Both the position numbers and the translations under genes were made by a program. The notes under the pieces are model-generated. The model did no database searches. It was not told the DNA's origin and saw nothing but the letters and a program-made list of their open reading frames with translations. Positions 18,318 through 26,400 of a stretch of 64,000 nucleotides of DNA are shown here, in pieces (position 1 is the stretch's first letter; every line of letters begins with the position of its first letter). Source of the stretch: Sediminibacterium roseum (GTDB lineage: Bacteria > Bacteroidota > Bacteroidia > Chitinophagales > Chitinophagaceae); assembly GCF_009939005.1 (NCBI RefSeq), contig NZ_JAACJS010000012.1, forward strand, positions 124,001 through 188,000. The letters are read 5' to 3'.

Positions 18318-18863
18318 ATGGCTGAAACAAACGTACAATACGACCAGGCAGTGGCACAGGGCCGCGATATCTTCCTCAAAAAAACAAAAGATTACGGAAC
18401 GGCCTGGCGCGTATTGCGCACCATATCGGTGGTAGACCAGATCTTCATCAAAGCGTTGCGCATCCGTACCATCCAGGACCTGCAGGCGCAGAAAGTGGGC
18501 GACGATATTCCTTCCGAATTCAAAGGCATCCTGAACTACGCTGTGATCGGGCTGATGCAACTGGAACTCGGGCAGGCCATGGTGGAAGAGATCCCCGTAG
18601 AAAAAGTAAATGAGCTCTACGGCAGGGCGGTTAACCTGGCGAAAAACACCATGCTCGACAAAAACCACGACTACGGCGAGGCCTGGCGCGAGATGAGCCA
18701 GGAAAGCTTTGCAGACCTGATACTGATGAAGCTGATGCGCATCAAACAGATCCTCAGCAACGACGGGAAAACACTCATCAGCGAAGGCATCGATGCGAAT
18801 TATGTAGACATCATCAACTACGCGGTTTTTGCACTCATATTAATTGAAGAAGGAAAACACTGA
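18318..18863 (+). CDS. DUF1599 protein with two internal repeats
   Basis: 181 residues made of two tandem copies of one module: residues ~18-85 (KKTKDYGTAWRVLR ... ILNYAVIGLMQLELG) and ~113-180 (DKNHDYGEAWREMS ... IINYAVFALILIEEG). DUF1599 is found almost only in Bacteroidota and is distantly linked to nucleotide-modification-associated proteins; no activity is established to my knowledge. It is 7 bp upstream of the DoxX-like gene and probably cotranscribed. Confidence 0.85.
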   Translation: MAETNVQYDQAVAQGRDIFLKKTKDYGTAWRVLRTISVVDQIFIKALRIRTIQDLQAQKVGDDIPSEFKGILNYAVIGLMQLELGQAMVEEIPVEKVNELYGRAVNLAKNTMLDKNHDYGEAWREMSQESFADLILMKLMRIKQILSNDGKTLISEGIDANYVDIINYAVFALILIEEGKH

Positions 18864-18870
18864 CACGCTT

Positions 18871-19977
18871 ATGAAAACAGTATTGCTTATTATCAGATGG
18901 GTGGTAGGACTGCTTTTTATTTTCTCGGGGCTGATCAAAGCCAACGATCCGCTCGGGTTGAGTTACAAGATGCAGGAATTCTTTGAAGTGTGGGGCCTGC
19001 ATGGTTTCGACGATTACACATTGGCATTGTCTATGATCATGAATGTGTTTGAAGTAGTGGCGGGTGTGGCAGTGATCATCGGCTGGAGAATGCGTTTGTT
19101 CAGCTGGCTGCTGTTGCTGCTCATCATTTTCTTTACTTTCTTAACCGGCTATGCGCTGTTCTCAGGTAAAATAAAAACATGTGGCTGCTTTGGCGATTGC
19201 CTCCCGCTGACACCCGCACAATCCTTTGCAAAAGATATTTTCCTGCTGGTTTTGATATTGGTGCTTTTCGCGTACAGCAAAAAAATAAAATCTGCATTAC
19301 GGCCCGCTGTAGCATCGGTTATCCTGGTGGTTGTTACGGCCGCAACCGTATTCGGGCAGGCGCATGTATTGAAGCACCTGCCATTTGTGGATTGCCTCCC
19401 TTATAAAAAAGGCAACAACCTCATCGAACAGATGAAAACGCCTGCGGATGCGGTTCCCGATAGCCTATCCATCGTTTTCATTTACAAAAAGAACGGGAGA
19501 CAAATGGAGTTTGACCAGGCCAATTTCCCCGCAGATTTTGATTCCACTTACGAATACGTAGACCGCAAAGACAAAGTGGTTAAGAAAGGGAACGGACGCG
19601 TGGCAAAGATCCTTGATTTCTCTTTACAGACTTTTTCCGGGAACGATACTACGCAGGCCGTGTTTGCGCAACCTGGCAAATACATTATGGTGCTTGCAAA
19701 AGACATGAACAATACGGGCGATTGGTCTGCCGGTTTTGCAAGGATAAGCAAGGCCGCGCAACAGAAGAACATCCCGGTGATGCTGGTAACCGCCGCGGGA
19801 GAAAAGGCGCAGGCCATTTTTCCAACGGCAACGATCGTGAAATGTGATGCAACAGTTATCAAAACAGCGGCGCGTGTAGTGCCCACCTATTTTATCATGC
19901 AGGGCGCAACGGTGCTGGAGAAAACCAGTTATGTGGATGAAGAGAAGATCACCAGCCAGATCAATGCGTTGAAATAA
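18871..19977 (+). CDS. BT_3928-type MauE/DoxX membrane protein with thioredoxin-like C-terminus
   Basis: 368 residues from the ATG at 18871 (the frame is open from a TTG at 18844 inside the previous gene). The N-terminal half has four membrane helices of MauE/DoxX type (VLLIIRWVVGLLFIFSGLIKA, then VFEVVAGVAVIIGW) and a conserved cysteine cluster CGCFGDCLPL, which suggests a redox role like that of MauE or VKOR-type proteins. The C-terminal part (from ~residue 190) is an extracytoplasmic thioredoxin-like domain without a CxxC. The function is unknown, but disulfide metabolism is plausible. Confidence 0.8.
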   Translation: MKTVLLIIRWVVGLLFIFSGLIKANDPLGLSYKMQEFFEVWGLHGFDDYTLALSMIMNVFEVVAGVAVIIGWRMRLFSWLLLLLIIFFTFLTGYALFSGKIKTCGCFGDCLPLTPAQSFAKDIFLLVLILVLFAYSKKIKSALRPAVASVILVVVTAATVFGQAHVLKHLPFVDCLPYKKGNNLIEQMKTPADAVPDSLSIVFIYKKNGRQMEFDQANFPADFDSTYEYVDRKDKVVKKGNGRVAKILDFSLQTFSGNDTTQAVFAQPGKYIMVLAKDMNNTGDWSAGFARISKAAQQKNIPVMLVTAAGEKAQAIFPTATIVKCDATVIKTAARVVPTYFIMQGATVLEKTSYVDEEKITSQINALK

Positions 19978-20029
19978 TAAGTCCAGATTCAAAACCAGTA
20001 TCGTTCACCATCACCAATAACCAGGCCCC

Positions 20030-21076
20030 GTGCTAAAATTCATCACCCGAAAGATCTTCTACGGCATCCTTGTTCTGGCCGGGGTAGTGGTGGTGGTGTT
20101 TTTTCTTTTCCAGGGCTTTGGCGATCCGGCGCGGTTGGTGCTGGGGCAGGCGGGCGACAGCACCACCATCAAAAACATACGGAAAGAACTGGCGCTGGAC
20201 CAGCCGAAATGGAAACAGTTTGCCTTGTACCTGAATGATGTTTCTCCCGTTGCCATACATTCAAAAGAAGACATTCAGAAAAAACAACTGAAAGGCATCT
20301 TTATCGGTGGCGACCAGAAGTTTGCCATCAAGGTGCCGTACCTGCGCCGTTCCTATCAAACCAAAAAAGATGTGGGTGATGTGTTGATGGAGGCCTTGCC
20401 CGGCACCATCATACTTGCATTGGCGGCCATGTTGATCGCAACGGTACTGGGTGTGCTGCTTGGTATTCTTGCCGCGGTGAAACAAAATACCTGGATGGAC
20501 ACTTCATCCATATTCGCCAGTGTGCTTGGGATCTCTGCGCCCTCTTTTTTTATGGGCATCGTGCTCGCGTATCTTTTCGGTTTTGTGTTAACGGATTATA
20601 CGGGGCTTCACATGACCGGCAGTTTATTCGACATCGATCCATTCAACGGCAAAGACCTTCAACTGAAAAACCTGGTGCTGCCGGCGATCACACTCGGCAT
20701 CCGCCCGCTGGCCATCATTACGCAACTGACGCGTAGTTCTATGCTGGATGTGCTCGACCAGGATTACATAAGAACGGCCTACGCAAAGGGGCTGCGCAAA
20801 AGAACGGTGGTGTTCAGGCATGCGTTGCGCAACGCGCTTAACCCGGTAATCACTGCGATCACGGGCTGGTTTGCAGAACTGCTTGCCGGCGCTTTTTTTG
20901 TTGAATATATTTTTGGATGGAAAGGCATCGGGAAAGTTACCGTAGACGCCCTGGAAAAACTGGATTTCCCCGTAGTAATGGGCAGCGTACTGGTAACCGC
21001 CACATTTTTTATCGTAGTAAACATCCTGGCCGATGTGCTGTATGGTGTAGTTGACCCACGCGTGAGTTTGAAATGA
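20030..21076 (+). CDS. Dipeptide/oligopeptide-type ABC transporter permease (DppB-like), orphan
   Basis: 348 residues from a GTG start, which places the family's usual first helix (ITRKIFYGILVLAGVVVVVFFLF) at the N-terminus. The permease domain has DVLMEALPGTIILALAAML, the EAA loop around DYIRTAYAKGLRKRTV FRHALRNAL, and FFVEYIFGWKGIGK. It has six helices and a long periplasmic insert after helix 1. It should import or export peptides together with a second permease, an ATPase and a binding protein, but none of those partners is adjacent. Confidence 0.9.
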   Translation: MLKFITRKIFYGILVLAGVVVVVFFLFQGFGDPARLVLGQAGDSTTIKNIRKELALDQPKWKQFALYLNDVSPVAIHSKEDIQKKQLKGIFIGGDQKFAIKVPYLRRSYQTKKDVGDVLMEALPGTIILALAAMLIATVLGVLLGILAAVKQNTWMDTSSIFASVLGISAPSFFMGIVLAYLFGFVLTDYTGLHMTGSLFDIDPFNGKDLQLKNLVLPAITLGIRPLAIITQLTRSSMLDVLDQDYIRTAYAKGLRKRTVVFRHALRNALNPVITAITGWFAELLAGAFFVEYIFGWKGIGKVTVDALEKLDFPVVMGSVLVTATFFIVVNILADVLYGVVDPRVSLK

Positions 21077-21109
21077 TCGTCTTCCTATCACTGAATGACT
21101 ATTGAATGA

Positions 21110-21391
21110 TCACTGGATGATCACTTCACTGATCACCTTCTCCCCAAATGCCTCGTTCACCCTGTCGATGATCTGTTGTTTTTGAAACATCAACTCGTTC
21201 TTCAACGGCCCAACGGCAGTGGTGATGAATAATTTCTGGTTGATGATCTGTATTTTATCCGTGTACTTCGCAATTGTTTTGCCCATCAGTTCTTCCCAGA
21301 TCTGTTCTATCTGCACGGCACGTATCCCGTTGCGCAGGTGGCTTTTGTTGAGAAAGCCTTTGATCGCATCGCCAAGGTGTTTTTCTGACAT
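21110..21391 (-). CDS. DUF721 (DciA-like) protein
   Basis: 93 residues, typical for the short Bacteroidota DUF721 proteins. Core motifs are IEQIWEELMGKTIAKYTDKI and LFITTAVGPLKNELMFQKQQII. DUF721 includes DciA, a replicative-helicase loader or helper; the short form's function is inferred only. In many Bacteroidota this gene follows recF directly, and here it is separated from recF by a lone lipoprotein gene and repeats. A TAATTTCG box formed by the edge of a heptamer repeat lies just upstream of the ATG. Confidence 0.85.
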   Translation of the reverse strand: MSEKHLGDAIKGFLNKSHLRNGIRAVQIEQIWEELMGKTIAKYTDKIQIINQKLFITTAVGPLKNELMFQKQQIIDRVNEAFGEKVISEVIIQ

Positions 21392-21396
21392 AGAAC

Positions 21397-21434
21397 GAAA
21401 TTAATTAGTAATTAGGAATTAGTAATTAGGAATT
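21397..21434 (+). repeat. AATTAGK heptamer array, locus 1
   Basis: After CGAAATTA come tandem AATTAGT and AATTAGG units with a 7-bp period. The first 27 bases of the array (from 21396) are identical to a second array at 53726-53752. A single further unit lies near 21483. It is intergenic, at the 5' end of DUF721. Confidence 0.85.
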
Positions 21435-21578
21435 TGTATGGAATAGAAATACTAGGTTTTTTCAGAAGGTAAGCCTTTTTTTTAATTAGGAATGTTAATA
21501 CAGTTTAGAGTTACTAATTTCTTATTACTGATTATTAATTAATTGGGTGTTGGTAATTTAAGAATGTAAGCCATTTAG

Positions 21579-21613
21579 CAATTCCTAATTCCTAATTCCT
21601 AATTCCTAATTTT
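21579..21613 (-). repeat. AATTCCT heptamer array (inverse orientation), locus 2
   Basis: Four to five tandem AATTCCT units, the reverse complement of AGGAATT, so this array is inverted relative to locus 1. Both are in the divergent gap before the lipoprotein gene at 21648. Confidence 0.85.
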
Positions 21614-21647
21614 TCCTGCTTGGCACGTTTTTTTAAAAGTTCTTACC

Positions 21648-22226
21648 ATGAGGATATTCATTCTAATAATGGCCATTTGCTGTGTTGGCTGCGGGCAACA
21701 ATATGCCGGAACCGCTTCAACGGGGAATGTTGAGGATTCTGCACGGTATGTTGCCAATGCAGTGGACTTTATCAAAACCATAAAAGCAAAACAACTCTCA
21801 GATACTTCGTTCATTTTGTCGGACCAGGTTTTTGCTTTCGACCGGTTCGATTGCCTAGCCAGTGTTGCGCGTGATACAGTTAATTTTTCAAAAGAGGAAA
21901 TCGCATGGATTACGCAGCAAAAATATCCACACCTTTCGAGATGGAACAATGAACATTTTCCGGGCACACGTTTCGTAAACGGAGACACGATCACCGCCAT
22001 CTTCAAACGCGGCGGCCCCCTTCGCGGATGGAACGAATTTTACCAACGCTTCGGAAGAGGCTTCCAGCGGTTTTCCCTGCCGATCTTTTTAAAAAGCAAT
22101 ACCGAAGTATTGTTCTACGAAGAATCAAGCTGCGGCGGCCTCTGCGGCATGGGCCGGCTGTCTCTCTACAGGAAGGAAAACGATAAATGGGTGGAGGTGA
22201 GGAAGTATTGTAACTGGATAAGCTGA
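21648..22226 (+). CDS. Lone lipoprotein of unknown function between DUF721 and recF
   Basis: 192 residues. MRIFILIMAICCVGCGQ is a lipoprotein signal with lipobox VGC. The mature part shows no family I recognise; the C-terminal third contains a cysteine cluster (SSCGGLCGMGRLSLYR) and ends in VRKYCNWIS. The gene is surrounded on both sides by heptamer repeats and interrupts the usual recF-DUF721 neighbourhood, and it is on the opposite strand to both neighbours. Those facts suggest later insertion, though no transposase or clean target duplication is visible. Confidence 0.7.
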   Translation: MRIFILIMAICCVGCGQQYAGTASTGNVEDSARYVANAVDFIKTIKAKQLSDTSFILSDQVFAFDRFDCLASVARDTVNFSKEEIAWITQQKYPHLSRWNNEHFPGTRFVNGDTITAIFKRGGPLRGWNEFYQRFGRGFQRFSLPIFLKSNTEVLFYEESSCGGLCGMGRLSLYRKENDKWVEVRKYCNWIS

Positions 22227-22231
22227 GGAAA

Positions 22232-22258
22232 TAATTAGGAATTAGTAATTAGGAATTA
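22232..22258 (+). repeat. AATTAGK heptamer array, locus 3
   Basis: Units AATTAGG, AATTAGT, AATTAGG in plus orientation directly after the lipoprotein gene. Confidence 0.8.
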
Positions 22259-22260
22259 AG

Positions 22261-22439
22261 AATTATTAACTGCTTTCTGCTTTGTATTTTGTTATGATGA
22301 TTTGACGAGAAAAATAATACTAATTACTAATTCCTAATTATTAACCGCTTTCTGCTTTGTATTGTGTTATGATGATTTGAAGAGAAATATAATACCAATT
22401 CCTAATTCCTAATTACTAATTCCTAATTATTAACTGCTC
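22261..22439. repeat. Tandem ~75-bp repeats built on the recF 3' end plus heptamers
   Basis: Copy 1 starts at 22261 and copy 2 at 22336 (75-bp period; each has AATTATTAAC, GCTTTCTGCTTTGTATT and GTTATGATGATTTGA). A third start AATTATTAACTGCT at 22425 is the 3' end of recF itself. Each copy ends in AATTCCT/AATTACT heptamers; copy 2 has two more heptamers than copy 1. It looks like tandem amplification anchored on the last bases of recF. Confidence 0.8.
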
Positions 22440-23523
22440 TTCCCAGCCGTATCAACTGAAACGCTCCCGTAATATTTTCCAGCTGTGTCTTCAGTCGCTC
22501 TTCGTGTGTATCGGTAATAAACACCTGGCCGTCGCTTTCCGTGCAAACCCATTGCAATAGCTGGAACATGCGCTGTTCATCCAGTTTTTCGAAAACATCG
22601 TCGAGGAGTAGAATAGGGGTGAAGCCTTTTTTTTCTTTGAGTACCTGCCATTCGGCAAGTTTGAGGGCAAAGAGCAGGCTTTTTCTCTGTCCCTGCGAGG
22701 CCTCGGTTTTAAAAGCAGCGTCGCCCATGTAAAGACCAAGATCATCGCGGTGGATACCGGTGGTGGTTCGTTGAAGTACCAGGTCCTTTTGCCGGGAGGA
22801 ACGCAGCAACTCCTCGAAACCGGCCGTAAGCAACTGGCTTTCGTAGTGCAATGCGAGGTTGTCGTTTTTCCCTGCAATGCGCTGGTAGATGGATGAGGCC
22901 AGCGGTAAAAAATCAACCAGGAATTGCTTACGGCATTCAAAAAGAAAGGTTCCTTTTTTGCTGAGCTGCATGTTCAGAACTTCAAACAAACCTTCATCTA
23001 CCGTGCCCGTTTCGGAGGATTGTTTCAGCAGGCTGTTGCGTTGCTGCAGCAATTTTGTATAATCGATCAGCTGAACCAGGTATTCTTTGTTGATCTGTGA
23101 CAACAATGTATCTAGGAAGGTCCTGCGTTCTGCGCTGCTGCCCGTGATCAGTACCACATCATCCGGTGCGATCATCACGCAGGGGATCTTCCCGATGTGA
23201 TCCGAAAATTTCTTGTAAGGCTCATCGTTCATCACGAGTTCCTTGCGGTTGGTTTCGCGGAGGATACAGATGAGTTTCTGCGGTTCATCGTTCAACTCAT
23301 AGTTCCCTTCAATGCGCATACCGGCGAGGCCATGGTGCACATTCTGCGCATCCGGGCGCGCAAAATAACTTTTGGAAAAACTAAGGTAGTACACCGCATC
23401 CAGGAGGTTGGTCTTGCCGGTGCCGTTGATGCCATGAATGCCAACGATCCGCTCCGTAAAAGCGAATTGCTGCTGAACATAGTTGCGGAACTGGGTGAGC
23501 GATATGGAGCCGAGCCTGAGCAT
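22423..23523 (-). CDS. recF: DNA replication and repair protein RecF
   Basis: 366 residues. Walker A GINGTGKT at residues 31-38, the ABC-type signature SQGQRKSLLFALKLAEW and Walker B ILLLDDVFEKLDEQR are intact. RecF is an SMC-like ATPase that loads RecA at gapped DNA together with RecO and RecR. The last codons (Asn-Asn-stop) are formed by the edge of a heptamer repeat, so the extreme C-terminus has been shaped by the repeat. It is divergent from pyrR. Confidence 0.97.
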   Translation of the reverse strand: MLRLGSISLTQFRNYVQQQFAFTERIVGIHGINGTGKTNLLDAVYYLSFSKSYFARPDAQNVHHGLAGMRIEGNYELNDEPQKLICILRETNRKELVMNDEPYKKFSDHIGKIPCVMIAPDDVVLITGSSAERRTFLDTLLSQINKEYLVQLIDYTKLLQQRNSLLKQSSETGTVDEGLFEVLNMQLSKKGTFLFECRKQFLVDFLPLASSIYQRIAGKNDNLALHYESQLLTAGFEELLRSSRQKDLVLQRTTTGIHRDDLGLYMGDAAFKTEASQGQRKSLLFALKLAEWQVLKEKKGFTPILLLDDVFEKLDEQRMFQLLQWVCTESDGQVFITDTHEERLKTQLENITGAFQLIRLGRAVNN

Positions 23524-23604
23524 AGAGCGGGCAAATTACTCAGAACCGCTTTAATTTCATGTGGCGTATCGCCGAAAGCGTTTATTTTTATTAAAAATTA
23601 GGTT

Positions 23605-24126
23605 TTGAAGACGATCTTATCCGAACAGCAGCTCGCGCTCACCGTAAAAAGACTGGCCCACCAGATACTCGAAAACAACCTCGACCTCACCAATACGGTG
23701 ATCATCGGTCTGCAGCCGCGCGGCGTTTTTCTCAGCGACCGTATCGTGAACGAGTTGAAAAAGATCACGGCGGCGGGAGAGATCCAGTACGGCAGGCTCG
23801 ACATCACCTTTTACAGGGATGATGTGCGCAAAAGCCTTCACATCGCAAACCAGACAGACATCCCGTTCAGTATCACCGATAAAAAAGTGGTGCTGATAGA
23901 CGATGTTCTCTACACCGGCCGAACCATCCGCGCCGCCCTGGATGCGCTGCTGGATTTTGGGCGGCCTTCAAAAGTATCTCTTTGTGTGTTGATCGACCGC
24001 AGGTTCAGTCGCGAGTTGCCCATACAACCCGACTATGCCGGGAAAGTGATCGATACCATCATTTCACAAAAGGTGAAGGTTCAGTGGACAGAGAACGACG
24101 GGCTTGACCAGGTTGTGCTGATCTGA
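23605..24126 (+). CDS. pyrR: PyrR bifunctional pyrimidine regulator / uracil phosphoribosyltransferase
   Basis: 173 residues. A TTG start at 23605 is chosen because the encoded N-terminus (KTILSEQQLALTVKRLAHQI) matches the family's beginning and no ATG fits. It shows GLQPRGVFLSDRI, ITFYRDDV and the PRPP-binding loop VVLIDDVLYTGRTIRAALD. PyrR binds UMP and regulates pyr mRNAs in Gram-positives; in Bacteroidota the RNA target is less clear and I see no standard PyrR-binding antiterminator before pyrB. Uracil phosphoribosyltransferase activity is possible. It is 104 bp upstream of pyrB. Confidence 0.95.
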   Translation: MKTILSEQQLALTVKRLAHQILENNLDLTNTVIIGLQPRGVFLSDRIVNELKKITAAGEIQYGRLDITFYRDDVRKSLHIANQTDIPFSITDKKVVLIDDVLYTGRTIRAALDALLDFGRPSKVSLCVLIDRRFSRELPIQPDYAGKVIDTIISQKVKVQWTENDGLDQVVLI

Positions 24127-24191
24127 CGGGTTAGAATGGATGCTGTGTAATCTTCAAAACATCCTCAAATACGCACTTGTTGCCTGAAATC

Positions 24192-24223
24192 TTGTGGCTT
24201 GAATTCTTTTTTCCCTAATTTTG
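24192..24223 (+). promoter_or_regulatory. Probable promoter for pyrB
   Basis: TTG at 24192-24194, a 21-nt spacer, then TAATTTTG at 24216-24223, an exact TAnnTTTG match. The ATG at 24231 follows after 7 bases, so the transcript would be leaderless or nearly so. Confidence 0.55.
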
Positions 24224-24230
24224 TTTTTTA

Positions 24231-25157
24231 ATGAAACTATCTACCAAACACCTCCTTGGTATCAAAGATCTCAACAGGGAAGATATTCAGTTAATTCTCT
24301 CTACTGCGGAACAATTCAAAGAAGTTTTACAAAGGCCGGTCAAGAAAGTTCCATCGTTGCGCGACGTAACGATCGTAAATCTTTTCTATGAGAACTCGAC
24401 CCGTACGCGGATGTCGTTTGAGCTGGCGGAAAGAAGGCTCTCTGCGGATGTGTTGAATTTTGCGGCAAGCAGTTCTTCTTCGGCAAAAGGCGAGACCCTG
24501 CTGGATACCGTAAACAATATCCTCAGCATGAAAGTGGATATGGTGGTGATGCGGCACAGCGCGTCCGGCGCACCGCATTTCCTGGCCAAACACATTCCTG
24601 CCGCGATCGTAAATGCGGGTGATGGTATCAACGAGCACCCTACACAGGCTTTGCTCGATGCGTATTCGATGCAGGAGAAAATGGGGAAGCTGGAGGGGTT
24701 GAAAGTTGCCATCATCGGCGATATCATGCACAGCAGGGTAGCGCTGAGCAATATGTATCTTTTGAAAAAGATGGGAGCGGAGATCATGGTGGCCGGGCCG
24801 CCAACGCTTATTCCCAAATATATCAGCGAAGCGCTGGGCGTTCGCGTAGAATACAACCTCAAGAAAGCGCTGCAATGGTGTGATGTGGCCAATGTGCTCC
24901 GCATACAGCTGGAGCGCCAGAACCAGCCGCTGTTCTCATCGCTGCGCGAATACAACCTCGCATACGGCATCAAGAGAAAAATGCTCGAGGACCTGGGCAA
25001 AGAGATCGTGATCATGCACCCGGGGCCGATCAACCGCGGCGTGGAGCTCGACAGCGATGTGGCCGATGGGCCTTATTCCATTATCCTGAACCAGGTAGAG
25101 AACGGCGTGGCGGTGCGGATGGCCGTATTGTATTTATTGGTTGACCGGGAGAATTGA
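24231..25157 (+). CDS. pyrB: Aspartate carbamoyltransferase catalytic subunit
   Basis: 308 residues. The carbamoyl-phosphate motif FYENSTRTRMSFELAERR (STRTR at 56-60), GDGINEHPTQALLDAYS and IMHPGPINRGVELDSDVAD are all present. It makes N-carbamoyl-aspartate, the committed step of pyrimidine synthesis. No regulatory subunit gene (pyrI) is adjacent, so it is probably unregulated by CTP in that way. Downstream of pyrR. Confidence 0.98.
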   Translation: MKLSTKHLLGIKDLNREDIQLILSTAEQFKEVLQRPVKKVPSLRDVTIVNLFYENSTRTRMSFELAERRLSADVLNFAASSSSSAKGETLLDTVNNILSMKVDMVVMRHSASGAPHFLAKHIPAAIVNAGDGINEHPTQALLDAYSMQEKMGKLEGLKVAIIGDIMHSRVALSNMYLLKKMGAEIMVAGPPTLIPKYISEALGVRVEYNLKKALQWCDVANVLRIQLERQNQPLFSSLREYNLAYGIKRKMLEDLGKEIVIMHPGPINRGVELDSDVADGPYSIILNQVENGVAVRMAVLYLLVDREN

Positions 25158-25212
25158 TTTGAAATCCAAGAAAATAACTCGTACTTCGTAATCCTAACCC
25201 GTATCTAACGCG

Positions 25213-25692
25213 ATGCCACGAATCTGCCTTTTCCCCGGAACATTTGATCCTGTTACATTGGGACACATCGACATCATCAACCGCGCACTTCCCTTGTTCG
25301 ACAAGATCTATGTAGGCATCGGCATCAATGCCGCCAAGAGCCCGATGTTCAGCCCGGAGCAGAGAATGGAGTGGTTCAGGGAGATTTACAAGGAAGAACC
25401 GAAAGTAGAGAGTGTGGTATACGAGGGGCTAACCGTCAATTATTGCAAAACGATCGAAGCCAACTTTATCCTGCGCGGGATCCGCTATGTGAGCGATTTC
25501 GAATACGAGAAAACGATCGCAGATGCCAACAGGACGCTTGACCCGAATATTGAAACGATATTTTTAACGGGTGAGCCGAAATATACTTCCGTAGCCTCTA
25601 CCATTGTACGCGATATCATCCGCAACGGCGGAAACGCTTCGCAGTTTTTGCCGGATGCGGTAAATCTTTCGTTGCTGAATCACAAAGAATAA
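25213..25692 (+). CDS. coaD: Phosphopantetheine adenylyltransferase
   Basis: 159 residues, full length. The nucleotidyltransferase motif FPGTFDPVTLGHIDII has the catalytic His18, and FILRGIRYVSDFEYE and SVASTIVRDI follow. It adenylates 4'-phosphopantetheine in coenzyme A synthesis. It lies 55 bp after pyrB; the other CoA gene in the window, coaE, is elsewhere. Confidence 0.97.
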   Translation: MPRICLFPGTFDPVTLGHIDIINRALPLFDKIYVGIGINAAKSPMFSPEQRMEWFREIYKEEPKVESVVYEGLTVNYCKTIEANFILRGIRYVSDFEYEKTIADANRTLDPNIETIFLTGEPKYTSVASTIVRDIIRNGGNASQFLPDAVNLSLLNHKE

Positions 25693-25742
25693 ACAGCAAC
25701 CCAATCAGCTGGTGTAACTGCAGCGCCCGATTCCTAAAACCA

Positions 25743-26336
25743 TTAGAGTTCCTGGATCGATATATTCTTCCACTTCACCCTGATCCCTCCGCCATCGTGG
25801 ATCTGTAAAGCGATGAACCCGTTTCCCTGCCCGATCTTTTCATCTTTGAATTGAACCATTTCATGACCATTGAGCCATGTTTTTACTTCATCACCGTTCA
25901 CGTATAATCTGAGCGTGTTCCATTCGTTCATTCTGAGCCATTGCTCGTCTTCGGGTTTGGGTTTGATGAGCCAGCCGCGGCCATAAGACTCGTATAAACC
26001 ACCCGTAAATTTACCCGGGGGCGCCACCTCGCATTGCCAGCCGCTGATCTTTACGCCCTCGATGGAAGACCGAAAAAATACGCCGGAATTGCCGTCTGCC
26101 TGCTGTTTGAATTCGAGGGTCAGGATGAAATTTTTATAGGATCTGTTGGTAGACAGGTAACCATATTTTTTATCCGGGCCGCTTTCGCAAACCAACTCGC
26201 CGTTTTCAACAAACCATTTTTCGGTGCCGTGGATGGTCCAGCCGCTGAGGTCCTTGCCATTGAAAATGGAAGCTGCCTGTTGTGCTTTCGCAGAAAGGAG
26301 TGAGCAGGCGAGCAGGAACGTAAAAATGTATTTCAT
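25743..26336 (-). CDS. DUF1080 (3-keto-disaccharide hydrolase-like) secreted protein
   Basis: 197 residues from the ATG at 26336, which begins a signal peptide (YIFTFLLACSLLSAKAQ); the frame is open to 26390. The jelly-roll domain shows FNGKDLSGWTIHG, GYLSTNRSYKNFILTLEFK, GNSGVFFRS, WNTLRLYVNGDEVKTWLNG and GNGFIALQIHDGGGI. DUF1080 proteins are lectin-like; some cleave 3-keto-sugar intermediates in glycan breakdown. No partner oxidoreductase is adjacent. It is convergent with coaD. Confidence 0.9.
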   Translation of the reverse strand: MKYIFTFLLACSLLSAKAQQAASIFNGKDLSGWTIHGTEKWFVENGELVCESGPDKKYGYLSTNRSYKNFILTLEFKQQADGNSGVFFRSSIEGVKISGWQCEVAPPGKFTGGLYESYGRGWLIKPKPEDEQWLRMNEWNTLRLYVNGDEVKTWLNGHEMVQFKDEKIGQGNGFIALQIHDGGGIRVKWKNISIQEL

Positions 26337-26400
26337 AAGTTTTGATTGATCGTCCGGCGGATGTTCTACTGTTTCATAGAAGAACAGCAAATTGAATATT

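Noticed and set aside
21397-22440. CRISPR array
   Set aside because: The repeats are 7-bp tandem units without unique spacers of constant length, and no cas genes are present.
24127-24230. PyrR-binding attenuator before pyrB
   Set aside because: No terminator hairpin or PyrR-binding loop consensus is visible; the sequence looks like a simple promoter.
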